Source: Beijerinckiaceae bacterium (GTDB taxonomy: Bacteria; Pseudomonadota; Alphaproteobacteria; Rhizobiales; Beijerinckiaceae). Taken from it: a stretch of DNA of 64,000 bases. A program made the translations under genes and the position numbers. The DNA lies in NCBI GenBank assembly GCA_027533425.1, contig JAPZUD010000004.1:62001-126000 (forward strand). Direction: 5' to 3'. The notes beneath the pieces were generated by a model. That model was given only the letters and a program-made list of their open reading frames with translations. It searched no databases and was not told where the DNA came from. Shown piece by piece: positions 16,409 to 23,749 of this stretch. Position 1 is the stretch's first letter, and each line of letters starts with the position of its first letter.

Positions 16409-17575
16409 ATGACGATCGACCCCCGGATCCTCGCCCTGAAGGATGAAGTGACTGCATGGCGCCGTGATTTCCATGCCCATCCCGAAACGCTGTATGATGT
16501 GCACCGGACGGCGGGGATAGTGGCGCAGAAGCTGCGGGAATTCGGTTGCGACGAGGTTGTCGAGGGCATCGGCAAGACGGGTGTCGTTGGCGTGGTCCAT
16601 GGCCGGAACGGCCCGGGTGGCCGGGTTGTCGGGCTGCGCGCCGATATGGATGCTCTCCCCATTTCGGAGGAAACCAATCTGCCGCATCGCTCGACCATTC
16701 CGGGCAAGATGCATGCCTGCGGCCATGACGGCCATACCTCGATGCTGCTCGGCGCCGCCAAGCATCTGGCCACCTCGCGCGATTTCGAAGGCACGGTCGT
16801 GCTGATCTTCCAGCCCGCGGAAGAAGGCGGGGCCGGAGGCAAGGCCATGGTCGATGATGGCCTGATGACGCGCTGGAAGATCGACGAGGTCTATGGCATG
16901 CACAACATGCCGGGCCTGCCACCCGGGCATTTCTCGCTTCGGCCGGGCCCGCTCATGGCGGCGACGGCCTATTACACGATCACCATCGAGGGGCGCGGTG
17001 CCCATGCTGCCAAGCCGCATGAGGGGATCGACCCTGTCCTTGTCGGCGCGCATATCATCACCGCCCTGCAGAGCATTGCCTCGCGCACCATCGATCCGCT
17101 GAAGTCGATTGTTGTCTCCAACACCGTCTTCCAGGCCGGTGAGGCGCAGAATGTCATTCCGCAGCGGGCCATCCTGCGCGGCACGGTGCGCACCCTCGAC
17201 AACGAGGTGCGGGACCTGGCCGAGGAGCGCTTCAAGGCCATCGTCGAGGGCACGGCTCGCATGCTCGGTGCCGAGGTCACGCTCGATTATCGCCGCGGCT
17301 ATCCGGCCACGGTCAACCATCCGCGCGAAACGCGCTTCGCGACCGAGATCGCCCGGAAGATCGCCGGGGCGGCGCAGGTGGATGACGATGCCGTGCCGAC
17401 CATGGGCGGCGAGGATTTCTCCTACATGCTGCTCGAACGGCCCGGCGCCTTCATCTTCATCGGCAATGGCGACACGGCCGGGCTGCATCACCCTGCCTAT
17501 GATTTCAACGACGAGGTGATTCCCGTCGGCATCCAGTACTGGGCAGATCTCGCCCGGGCCCGCACGGCAGCCTGA
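16409..17575 (+). CDS. M20-family amidohydrolase (hippurate hydrolase-like)
   Basis: A 388-residue cytoplasmic metallo-amidohydrolase of the M20D group, which cleaves N-acyl or amide bonds of amino-acid-like substrates. Metal-binding motifs are complete: GLRADMDALPI near residue 80, MHACGHDGHTSML near residue 103, PAEEGGAGG near residue 138, YGMHNMPGLPPG near residue 165 and LHHPAYDFND near the end. Only 17 nt separate it from otnK, so it is the first gene of the M20 - otnK - otnC - mgsA operon. A plausible but unproven job is to release a sugar-acid or amino acid from an amide conjugate. Alternatives are N-acetyl-ornithine- or IAA-conjugate-type hydrolases. Confidence 0.9.
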   Translation: MTIDPRILALKDEVTAWRRDFHAHPETLYDVHRTAGIVAQKLREFGCDEVVEGIGKTGVVGVVHGRNGPGGRVVGLRADMDALPISEETNLPHRSTIPGKMHACGHDGHTSMLLGAAKHLATSRDFEGTVVLIFQPAEEGGAGGKAMVDDGLMTRWKIDEVYGMHNMPGLPPGHFSLRPGPLMAATAYYTITIEGRGAHAAKPHEGIDPVLVGAHIITALQSIASRTIDPLKSIVVSNTVFQAGEAQNVIPQRAILRGTVRTLDNEVRDLAEERFKAIVEGTARMLGAEVTLDYRRGYPATVNHPRETRFATEIARKIAGAAQVDDDAVPTMGGEDFSYMLLERPGAFIFIGNGDTAGLHHPAYDFNDEVIPVGIQYWADLARARTAA

Positions 17576-17592
17576 CGCGGGAGGGAGGCAGG

Positions 17593-18861
17593 ATGCTGCT
17601 GGGTTCGGTTGCCGACGATTTCACCGGCGCGAGTGATCTCGCCAACACGCTGGCCCGCGGGGGCATGCGGACGACGCTGTTCGTCGGCATTCCCGAGACC
17701 GTCCGGCCGGAATGCGAGGCCGGCGTGATCGCGCTGAAATCCCGGTCGATCCCGGTAGCCGAGGCGGTCGGGCAGAGCCTCGCTGCCCTCGAAGCGCTCC
17801 GCGCGGCAGGGGCGAAGCAGATCCTCTTCAAATATTGCTCCACCTTCGATTCGACCCGCGAGGGCAATATCGGGCCCGTGGCGGATGCGATGATCGAGGC
17901 ACTGGCGGCGCCGGTGGCCATCGTCTGCCCGGCTTTTCCGACCAATCTCCGCACGATCTATCGCGGCCATCTCTTCGTCGGCGACAAGCTGCTCAACGAG
18001 AGCGGCATGGAGAAGCACCCGCTGACCCCGATGACGGATGCCAATCTCCAGCGCTGGCTGTCCTACCAGTCGCAGAACCGCATCGGCCTGATCACCCTCG
18101 ACACGATCCGCAAGGGGTCGGATGCCATCCGGGCCGCGCTCGAGGAGGCGGCACGCCGCAAGGAGAGGCTCGTCATCTGCGATGCCATCACCGATGACGA
18201 TCTCGTCCGGCTCGGCGAAGCGGCACGGGGCATGGCGCTTGTGACCGGCGGATCGGGTATCGCTCTCGGCCTGCCGGCGAATTTCGGCCGGAGCCCTTCC
18301 GCTGCCGCGCCGGCGCCGCGCGCGCCGGTCGGCAAGGCGGTTGCCCTGTCCGGCTCCTGCTCGCGCGCCACCCTCGCGCAGGTCGCCCGGCATCGGGCAG
18401 AGGCGCCTGCCCTCGCGCTGGATGCTGCCGCCATTGTCGAATCGCGCTTCGCCCCGGCTGACGCGATGACCTGGCTGGCCGGCGAGGCTGGCTCCGCGGC
18501 GCTGCCGCTGGTCTATTCCAGTGCTGCCCCGGAAGAGGTTTCTGCGCTTCAGGCCCGGTTCGGCACGGAGAAGGTGGCCCATGCAGTCGAAAACTTCTTC
18601 GCCGAACTGGCCCGGATGCTGGTTGCCTCGGGCTATCGCCGCCTGATCACGGCCGGGGGCGAGACGTCGAGCGCGATTGTCAGCGGCCTTGCCCTGAAGG
18701 CGCTGGCGATCGGCCCGGAAATCGATCCCGGCGTCCCGGCGCTGGTGCATGAGGGTGAGCCCTCGCTGGCGCTTGCCCTGAAGAGCGGCAATTTCGGCGC
18801 GCCCGATTTCTTCGCCAAGGCCCTGGCCGTCATGGATGGCATGGCCGGAGGGCCGGCCTGA
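17593..18861 (+). CDS. otnK: 3-oxo-tetronate kinase (four-carbon acid sugar kinase)
   Basis: A 422-residue DUF1537/OtnK-family kinase that phosphorylates 3-oxo-tetronates (from threonate or erythronate) at the 4-position. The N-terminal substrate-binding motif VADDFTGASDLANTLA is at residues 6-21 and the C-terminal ATP-binding element ITAGGETSSAI is near residue 354. GGGAGG precedes the ATG. Its stop overlaps the otnC start by one base (TGATG), implying coupled translation. The dehydrogenase that would make the 3-oxo acid is not in the window, so upstream substrate identity is open. Confidence 0.88.
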   Translation: MLLGSVADDFTGASDLANTLARGGMRTTLFVGIPETVRPECEAGVIALKSRSIPVAEAVGQSLAALEALRAAGAKQILFKYCSTFDSTREGNIGPVADAMIEALAAPVAIVCPAFPTNLRTIYRGHLFVGDKLLNESGMEKHPLTPMTDANLQRWLSYQSQNRIGLITLDTIRKGSDAIRAALEEAARRKERLVICDAITDDDLVRLGEAARGMALVTGGSGIALGLPANFGRSPSAAAPAPRAPVGKAVALSGSCSRATLAQVARHRAEAPALALDAAAIVESRFAPADAMTWLAGEAGSAALPLVYSSAAPEEVSALQARFGTEKVAHAVENFFAELARMLVASGYRRLITAGGETSSAIVSGLALKALAIGPEIDPGVPALVHEGEPSLALALKSGNFGAPDFFAKALAVMDGMAGGPA

Positions 18862-19502
18862 TGATGCCGGAAGACGAGGCAAGGCACGCGCTGGTCGAGG
18901 CCGGCCGCCATTTCGCGGCCATGGGCATGGCGATCGGCAGCGCCGGCAATCTCTCGATCCGCATCCCGGACGGCTACCTCGTCACGCCCACCAATTCGGC
19001 GCTCGGACGGCTCGATCCCGCCCGGCTGAGCAAGCTCGATCCGGATTTCGCGCCTGTTTCCGGTGATCCGCCGACCAAGGAAGTCTCGCTCCATCGCGCC
19101 TTCTACGAGACGCGGCCCGGATGCGGGGCGGTGGTGCATCTCCACTCGAGCCATGCGGCCGCCCTGTCCTTCCGCGCCGATCTGCCCGAACAGGATCCGA
19201 TCCCGCCCTTCTCGCCCTATTTCATCATGCGTGTCGGCCGGGTTGCGGTGCTGCCCTATGCACGGCCGGGTTCCGACCGGATCGGCGAGATGATCCGCAG
19301 CCTTGGCGGTCGCTTCCGCGCCGTCCTTCTGGCCAATCACGGGCCCGTCACGGTCGGACGCAGCTTGGCCGAGGCGATTTCCGCCGCCGAGGAATTCGAG
19401 GAAACGGCCCGGCTCTACCTCATGCCAGGCATCCATCCGCTCCGGCTGCTCACGGAGGCCGAGATTGCCGATCTCGTCGCGACCTTCCGGCTGGAATGGT
19501 GA
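18861..19502 (+). CDS. otnC: 3-oxo-tetronate 4-phosphate decarboxylase (class II aldolase fold)
   Basis: A 213-residue protein of the class II aldolase/adducin family. In the Otn pathway it decarboxylates 3-oxo-tetronate-4-phosphate to dihydroxyacetone phosphate. Zn ligands are visible in VVHLHSSHAAAL (near residues 93-95) and LLANHGPVTVG (near residue 157), with the conserved acidic PTKEVSLH near residue 73. It overlaps otnK by one base and lies 3 nt before mgsA. A fuculose-phosphate-aldolase-like activity is the alternative, but adjacency to otnK favours OtnC. Confidence 0.88.
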   Translation: MMPEDEARHALVEAGRHFAAMGMAIGSAGNLSIRIPDGYLVTPTNSALGRLDPARLSKLDPDFAPVSGDPPTKEVSLHRAFYETRPGCGAVVHLHSSHAAALSFRADLPEQDPIPPFSPYFIMRVGRVAVLPYARPGSDRIGEMIRSLGGRFRAVLLANHGPVTVGRSLAEAISAAEEFEETARLYLMPGIHPLRLLTEAEIADLVATFRLEW

Positions 19503-19505
19503 GCC

Positions 19506-19895
19506 ATGACCGGAAACGCCAAGACCCTTGCCCTCGTCGCCCATGACCGGATGAAGGAAGCCCTGGCCGACTGGGCGGAGGCCAATCGCCCCGCCCTGGC
19601 CACCCATCGCCTTTTCTGCACCGGCACAACCGGCGCGGTCCTGCTCAAGCGCTGCCCGGACCTTGCGATCACGCGGCTGGCCTCCGGCCCGCTTGGTGGC
19701 GACCAGCAGATCGGGGCGCTGATCGTCGAGGGCCGCATCGATGCGGTTGTTTTCTTCATCGATCCGCTATCGCCCATGCCGCATGACGTCGACATCAAGG
19801 CCCTGCTCCGGCTCGCCGTCGTCTATGACGTGCCGATTGCCCTGAGCCGCCGCACCGCCGATCTCTTCGTGGCGGCCGGCCTTCTGGCGGGGTAG
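19506..19895 (+). CDS. mgsA: Methylglyoxal synthase
   Basis: A 129-residue enzyme converting dihydroxyacetone phosphate to methylglyoxal and phosphate, an overflow that relieves phosphate lock-up. All key positions are present: AHDRMK (H13, D14, K17), phosphate-binding GTTG (40-43), SGPLGGDQQ with catalytic D66, FFIDP (D86) and PHDVD (H93, D96). It is about 20 residues shorter at the C-terminus than the E. coli enzyme. It lies 3 nt after otnC, whose product is its substrate, so the operon appears to feed acid-sugar carbon into methylglyoxal. Confidence 0.95.
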   Translation: MTGNAKTLALVAHDRMKEALADWAEANRPALATHRLFCTGTTGAVLLKRCPDLAITRLASGPLGGDQQIGALIVEGRIDAVVFFIDPLSPMPHDVDIKALLRLAVVYDVPIALSRRTADLFVAAGLLAG

Positions 19896-19970
19896 CGGGT
19901 CCCGCGCAGTCGTTGCCGTGTCACGGTTTGCCGGCATGACAGCCCGGGATTTATGAAGAGGACTGGTCCG

Positions 19971-21254
19971 ATGACGGAAGGTCTGCAGGATAAGGCGCTG
20001 GAGCAGCCGAGTATCGGCGAATGGCTCGCCATGTCGTTCCGGATCGGGTGTCTCTCGTTCGGCGGCGCTGCCGGCCAGATCGCCATGATGCACCGCCTGC
20101 TCGTCGAGGAGCGACGCTGGGTCAGCGAACGGGATTTCCTCGACGGCTTGAATTTCTGCACGCTCCTGCCCGGGCCGGAAGCGCAGCAACTGGCCACATG
20201 GCTCGGCTGGCGGCTGCACGGAATCCGGGGCGGGCTCATCTCGGGCATCCTGTTCGTCCTGCCGGGGGCGCTCCTCATTCTCGCACTGGCACAGCTCTAT
20301 GTGCGCGGCGCCGGGCTTCCGGCAGTCGAGGGGCTCCTGCTGGGCATCAAGGCGGCCGTGATTGCCATTATCCTCGAGGCGCTGATCAGGCTTTCCCGGA
20401 AGGCGCTCGGAAGCACCGCCTTCCGGGCTCTCGCGCTCGTTGCGTTCCTTGCCATGGCCTTCACCACGCTGCCTTTCCCCGCAATCATCGGCGTGGCAGC
20501 CCTTGCGGGCAGCCTGCTGGCCCGGGGTCGCACGCCTGGTCCGGCTCCGGCAGCGGCCCCGGCGGGCTTTTCCTGGCGCGTGGCGGGCCTGACTTTCGGC
20601 ATGTGGTGGCTTCCGGTCGGCGCCGCCGCGCTGATATTGGGCGGCCAGCATCTGCTGGTCGAGATCGGCCTCTTCTTCTCGAAACTCGCCGTGATCACCT
20701 TCGGCGGCGCCTATGCCCTGCTCGCCTATCTGGTGGAGGAGGGCGTCCGGCGTGGCTGGGCGAGCCCGGGCGAGATGCTGGATGCCCTCGGCCTTGCCGA
20801 GACAACGCCGGGGCCGACGATCCTCGTCAATCCGTTCATCGCGTTTCTTGGCGGGTTCAAGAGCGCCGGCAGTCTCATGGGCTGGCTCGCCGGTCTGATG
20901 GCGCTCTGGGTCACTTTCGCGCCCTCCTTCCTCTGGATCTTTGCCGGCGGTCCCTATATCGAGCGCATCAATCGCAACCCCCGGCTTGCCGGCGCGCTCA
21001 AGGGCATTGGAGCGGCGGTTGTCGGCATCATCGCCAGCGTCGCGCTCAAATTCGGAACCCTGTTCCTGGTTCCCGGGTCAATCCGGTGGGAAGCGGGGTG
21101 GCTGTCCGCCATCGTGCCTGCAGGAATGCCGGACGGGAAGGCGCTCATCCTGTCCGCACTGGCGCTCGGGCTTACCTTTGCCTATCCGGTACCGCTTGTT
21201 CGCAGGCTCATGGTTGTGATGATCTCCGGGCTCGCCCTGCGGCTTGTTGCCTGA
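19971..21254 (+). CDS. chrA: Chromate transporter family (ChrA)
   Basis: About 427 residues with the two-domain (long) CHR structure, each half carrying the signature. FRIGCLSFGGAAGQIAMMH and LPGPEAQQLATWLGW are in the first half; SKLAVITFGGAYALLAYL and ETTPGPTILVN are in the second. Relatives export chromate, though many are of unproven anion specificity. The ATG at 19971 has GAGGA 8 nt upstream; an in-frame ATG at 19953 has none. It follows mgsA by 75 bp but has its own ribosome site, and functional linkage to that operon is not evident. Confidence 0.9.
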   Translation: MTEGLQDKALEQPSIGEWLAMSFRIGCLSFGGAAGQIAMMHRLLVEERRWVSERDFLDGLNFCTLLPGPEAQQLATWLGWRLHGIRGGLISGILFVLPGALLILALAQLYVRGAGLPAVEGLLLGIKAAVIAIILEALIRLSRKALGSTAFRALALVAFLAMAFTTLPFPAIIGVAALAGSLLARGRTPGPAPAAAPAGFSWRVAGLTFGMWWLPVGAAALILGGQHLLVEIGLFFSKLAVITFGGAYALLAYLVEEGVRRGWASPGEMLDALGLAETTPGPTILVNPFIAFLGGFKSAGSLMGWLAGLMALWVTFAPSFLWIFAGGPYIERINRNPRLAGALKGIGAAVVGIIASVALKFGTLFLVPGSIRWEAGWLSAIVPAGMPDGKALILSALALGLTFAYPVPLVRRLMVVMISGLALRLVA

Positions 21255-21287
21255 GGCGGCACGCAGGGGCGCTGCAGGGGCCGGAAC

Positions 21288-21316
21288 TTGTGGAATGCCC
21301 GTTTTCGCGCTATAAA
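21288..21316 (+). promoter_or_regulatory. Promoter of the cold-shock gene
   Basis: TTGTGG (21288-21293), 17-nt spacer, TATAAA (21311-21316). The implied start near 21323 gives a 5' leader of about 165 nt before the ATG at 21490, as is usual for cspA genes. Confidence 0.65.
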
Positions 21317-21384
21317 ACAGTCCATCGATTTGGCCGGACGACTGGGCCGCTTTGGGACTACCAGGCGCACGTTCAGACTGCTTC

Positions 21385-21479
21385 TCCAAAGATCGACCAT
21401 CGGGGCGCGGAACTTCCAAACTCCAAACGTGTAACGATTGCCGAGAGATCGGCAACCTGTTGAGACCTGATAGTCCAAA
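21385..21479 (+). other. Structured cspA leader: TCCAAA repeats and GNRA hairpin
   Basis: Four copies of TCCAAA lie at 21385, 21415, 21422 and 21474. Between the third and fourth is a perfect 7-bp hairpin (21438-21444 with 21449-21455) closed by a GAGA GNRA tetraloop. It is probably part of a temperature-responsive mRNA leader. The structure is seen; the function is inferred. Confidence 0.5.
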
Positions 21480-21489
21480 GGATAGACCC

Positions 21490-21699
21490 ATGAGCACCGG
21501 AACCGTGAAGTGGTTCAATGAACAGAAGGGCTACGGATTCATTCAGCCGGATGATGGCGGCAAGGATGTGTTCGTGCATATCAGCGCCGTGCAGCGCTCG
21601 GGCCTCCAGGGCCTGCGCGATGGACAGAAAGTCACCTATGAACTGCAGGCCGATCGCCGCACCGGCAAGATGGCCGCGGTGAACCTGCAGGCGATCTGA
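21490..21699 (+). CDS. cspA: Cold shock protein (CspA family)
   Basis: A 69-residue single cold-shock domain that binds single-stranded RNA/DNA and melts mRNA structure. RNP1 KGYGFIQ (about residues 13-19) and RNP2 VFVHIS (about 28-33) are both present, with the family start [23 protein letters not shown] lies 7 nt before the ATG. It has its own promoter and long leader, and a terminator follows at 21745. IF-1 is the next gene. Confidence 0.97.
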   Translation: MSTGTVKWFNEQKGYGFIQPDDGGKDVFVHISAVQRSGLQGLRDGQKVTYELQADRRTGKMAAVNLQAI

Positions 21700-21744
21700 C
21701 GGAAGTCCACGGCCCGGTTTGCGGGTCGTGATCGGGTAGGGCGG

Positions 21745-21780
21745 AGCCGTTCCGGGTTTCGGAGCGGCTTTGTCCTGTTT
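21745..21780 (+). terminator. Intrinsic terminator after cspA
   Basis: AGCCGTTCC (21745-21753) pairs with GGAGCGGCT (21761-21769) with one G-T wobble and a 7-nt loop, followed by TTGTCCTGTTTT. Confidence 0.75.
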
Positions 21781-21818
21781 TCGCGCGTGAATACGCGCCA
21801 CAGAGGAAGGTTTGCCGG

Positions 21819-22106
21819 ATGGCGAAGGAAGAAGTGATCCAGTTCGAAGGCTTGGTGCTGGAATTGTTGCCCGATGCGCGTTTCCGGGTCCAGCTCGATA
21901 GCGGACACGAGATCATCGCCTACACGGCCGGCAAGATGAAGAAGAACCGCATCAAGACCCTCGCCGGAGACCGGGTAACGGTCGAGATGTCGCCCTACGA
22001 TCTGGAAAAGGGCCGCCTCGTCTTCCGCCACAAGGACGAGCGCTCGGGCTTCACGCCGGGCGGGGCCCGCCCGCCGCAGAAGGGCCAGCCGCCGAAGCGC
22101 CGTTGA
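21819..22106 (+). CDS. infA: Translation initiation factor IF-1, extended C-terminus
   Basis: 95 residues. Residues 1-72 are a normal IF-1 S1/OB fold ([20 protein letters not shown], then [24 protein letters not shown]), which binds the 30S A site during initiation. The last ~23 residues are a basic Pro/Gly-rich tail ending [11 protein letters not shown], absent from the usual 72-residue IF-1. The tail suggests an RNA-binding extension or a paralog. Whether the genome has another infA cannot be told from this window. It follows cspA and lies 13 nt before rbsK. Confidence 0.92.
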   Translation: MAKEEVIQFEGLVLELLPDARFRVQLDSGHEIIAYTAGKMKKNRIKTLAGDRVTVEMSPYDLEKGRLVFRHKDERSGFTPGGARPPQKGQPPKRR

Positions 22107-22119
22107 CCGGAGGCCCGGC

Positions 22120-23028
22120 ATGACGGGGCGCGTGGTCGTTCTCGGCAGCGTCAACCGCGATCTCGTCCTGTCGGTTCCGCATCATCCCCGTCCGGGAGAA
22201 ACCCTGTCGGCCACCGGCATGGCGGAGTTTCCGGGCGGCAAGGGGGCCAACCAGGCGGTCGCTGCGGTTCGCGCAGGTGCGTCGACAGTTCTGGCCGGGG
22301 CGATCGGCGCTGACGGGTTCGGCGAGGCGATGCGGACATTTCTCGCGGGCGAGGGGATCGATCTCTCCGCCCTTGCCCGCCGCTCCGACCATCCGACCGG
22401 CCTCGCCGTGATCGCGGTCGATCCGCACGGGCAGAACTGTATCCTTGTCGTTCCCGGGGCAAATGCCGCGCTTGGCGCAGAGGATGCCGCCGCGCTCGAA
22501 TTCCGAACCGGCGATCTGGTTATCGCCCCGTTCGAGGTGCCGGACAGCTTCATCCTCGAAGGGTTCCGCAAGGCCCGGGCGGCCGGGGCCCGCACGTTGC
22601 TGAACCCGGCGCCGATGCGTGCGCATGATCCGGCGCTGATCGGCCTGACCGATCTTCTCGTTCTCAACGAAACCGAATTCGCGCAGCTGACAGGCGCTGC
22701 TGATGTGCCGGAAGGACCGGCCCTCGAGGCAGCGCTTGCCGTGGCCCTGCCGGACATCCCCGTCCTTGTCCTGACGCGCGGGCCCGAGGGCGTCCTCGTG
22801 CGGGCTGACGGGCAGCTCCGCGCCGTCCCCGGCCATCGCGTCGCCGTGCGCGATACGACCGGCGCCGGCGATTGCTTTGTCGGTGCGCTTGCAGCCTCGC
22901 TGGCCCTCGGTCAGGACCTCGAGGCCGCGCTGTCGCGCGCCAACCGGGCGGCGGCCATCAGTGTCACGCGGGACGGTGCGGGCGCATCGATGCCGAAGGC
23001 GTCGGAAATCGAAGCCTTCGGCGGCTGA
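22120..23028 (+). CDS. rbsK: Ribokinase
   Basis: A 302-residue PfkB-family sugar kinase phosphorylating D-ribose to ribose-5-phosphate. The N-terminal block GSVNRDLVLSV and FPGGKGANQAVAAVRAGA (PfkB signature 1) are near residues 8-50. The C-terminal DTTGAGDCFVGALAAS near residue 246 carries the anion hole and catalytic Asp. No ribose transporter or rbsD is adjacent. It is 13 nt downstream of infA and ends 14 bp before the convergent GST gene. Ribokinase is the best call, but other PfkB substrates are possible. Confidence 0.88.
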   Translation: MTGRVVVLGSVNRDLVLSVPHHPRPGETLSATGMAEFPGGKGANQAVAAVRAGASTVLAGAIGADGFGEAMRTFLAGEGIDLSALARRSDHPTGLAVIAVDPHGQNCILVVPGANAALGAEDAAALEFRTGDLVIAPFEVPDSFILEGFRKARAAGARTLLNPAPMRAHDPALIGLTDLLVLNETEFAQLTGAADVPEGPALEAALAVALPDIPVLVLTRGPEGVLVRADGQLRAVPGHRVAVRDTTGAGDCFVGALAASLALGQDLEAALSRANRAAAISVTRDGAGASMPKASEIEAFGG

Positions 23029-23042
23029 GAACGGGCCCTGCC

Positions 23043-23696
23043 TTACGCAGGCTCGGCATCCCGGCGGGCCATCATCTCCTGATAGGCCGGTCGGGCATGG
23101 CAGGTCCGCAGCCAGGCGCTGACGGCCGGAGCGGCTTCCCAGAGATTCTTGGCCGGCAGGGCATAACGCAGCACCTCCGCGACATTGATATCCGCCACGG
23201 TGAAGCGATCGCCGAGGATGAAGGGCTGGCGGGCGAGATGCTCGTTCAGCACACGAAACGGTGCCGCCAGCGCCTCCACTGCGGCAGCAGCGGCCTTGGT
23301 ATCGCGCTCCTCCGGCGGCTTCGCGGCCATGTTGTAGAGCACCTGGATCGAATGCGGCTCCACCTCGGTTGCGGCCCAGAGCGTCCACATCATCGTCTGG
23401 CCCTCCTCGGCCACATTGGCCGGCGCCAGCGGTCCGCCATGCTTGCGGGCGAGATAGAGCGTGATCGCCAGCGATTCGTGCAGGACGAGGCCATCATCCT
23501 CGATCGAGGGGATATGCCCGTTCGGATTGACCTTCAGGAATTCCGGCGAACGAGTATGCACCGTGCCGGGCGGAATCTCGCCCTTGAGGCGGTTGGCCTG
23601 GATCACCGGCACATGCTTGAAGGGCAGCCCGAGTTCCAGCGCGAGCCAGACGATCCGCGACGCGCGCGAGCGATAGACACCATAGAGCGTGAACAT
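23043..23696 (-). CDS. Glutathione S-transferase family protein
   Basis: A 217-residue canonical GST with an N-terminal thioredoxin-like domain (MFTLYGVYRSRASR, then NPNGHIPSIEDDGLVLHESLAITLYL, the glutathione-binding block) and an alpha-helical C-terminal domain with FILGDRFTVADINVAE. The substrate is unknown. The ATG at 23696 gives the usual GST N-terminus; the frame extends upstream without support. It starts 53 nt after cysG on the same strand and could be read through from the nas operon, though no functional link is apparent. Confidence 0.88.
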   Translation of the reverse strand: MFTLYGVYRSRASRIVWLALELGLPFKHVPVIQANRLKGEIPPGTVHTRSPEFLKVNPNGHIPSIEDDGLVLHESLAITLYLARKHGGPLAPANVAEEGQTMMWTLWAATEVEPHSIQVLYNMAAKPPEERDTKAAAAAVEALAAPFRVLNEHLARQPFILGDRFTVADINVAEVLRYALPAKNLWEAAPAVSAWLRTCHARPAYQEMMARRDAEPA

Positions 23697-23749
23697 CCGT
23701 GAGAGTCTCCAAAGGGAATACCCTGTGATCGCACAGGGCTCCCCGGAAC

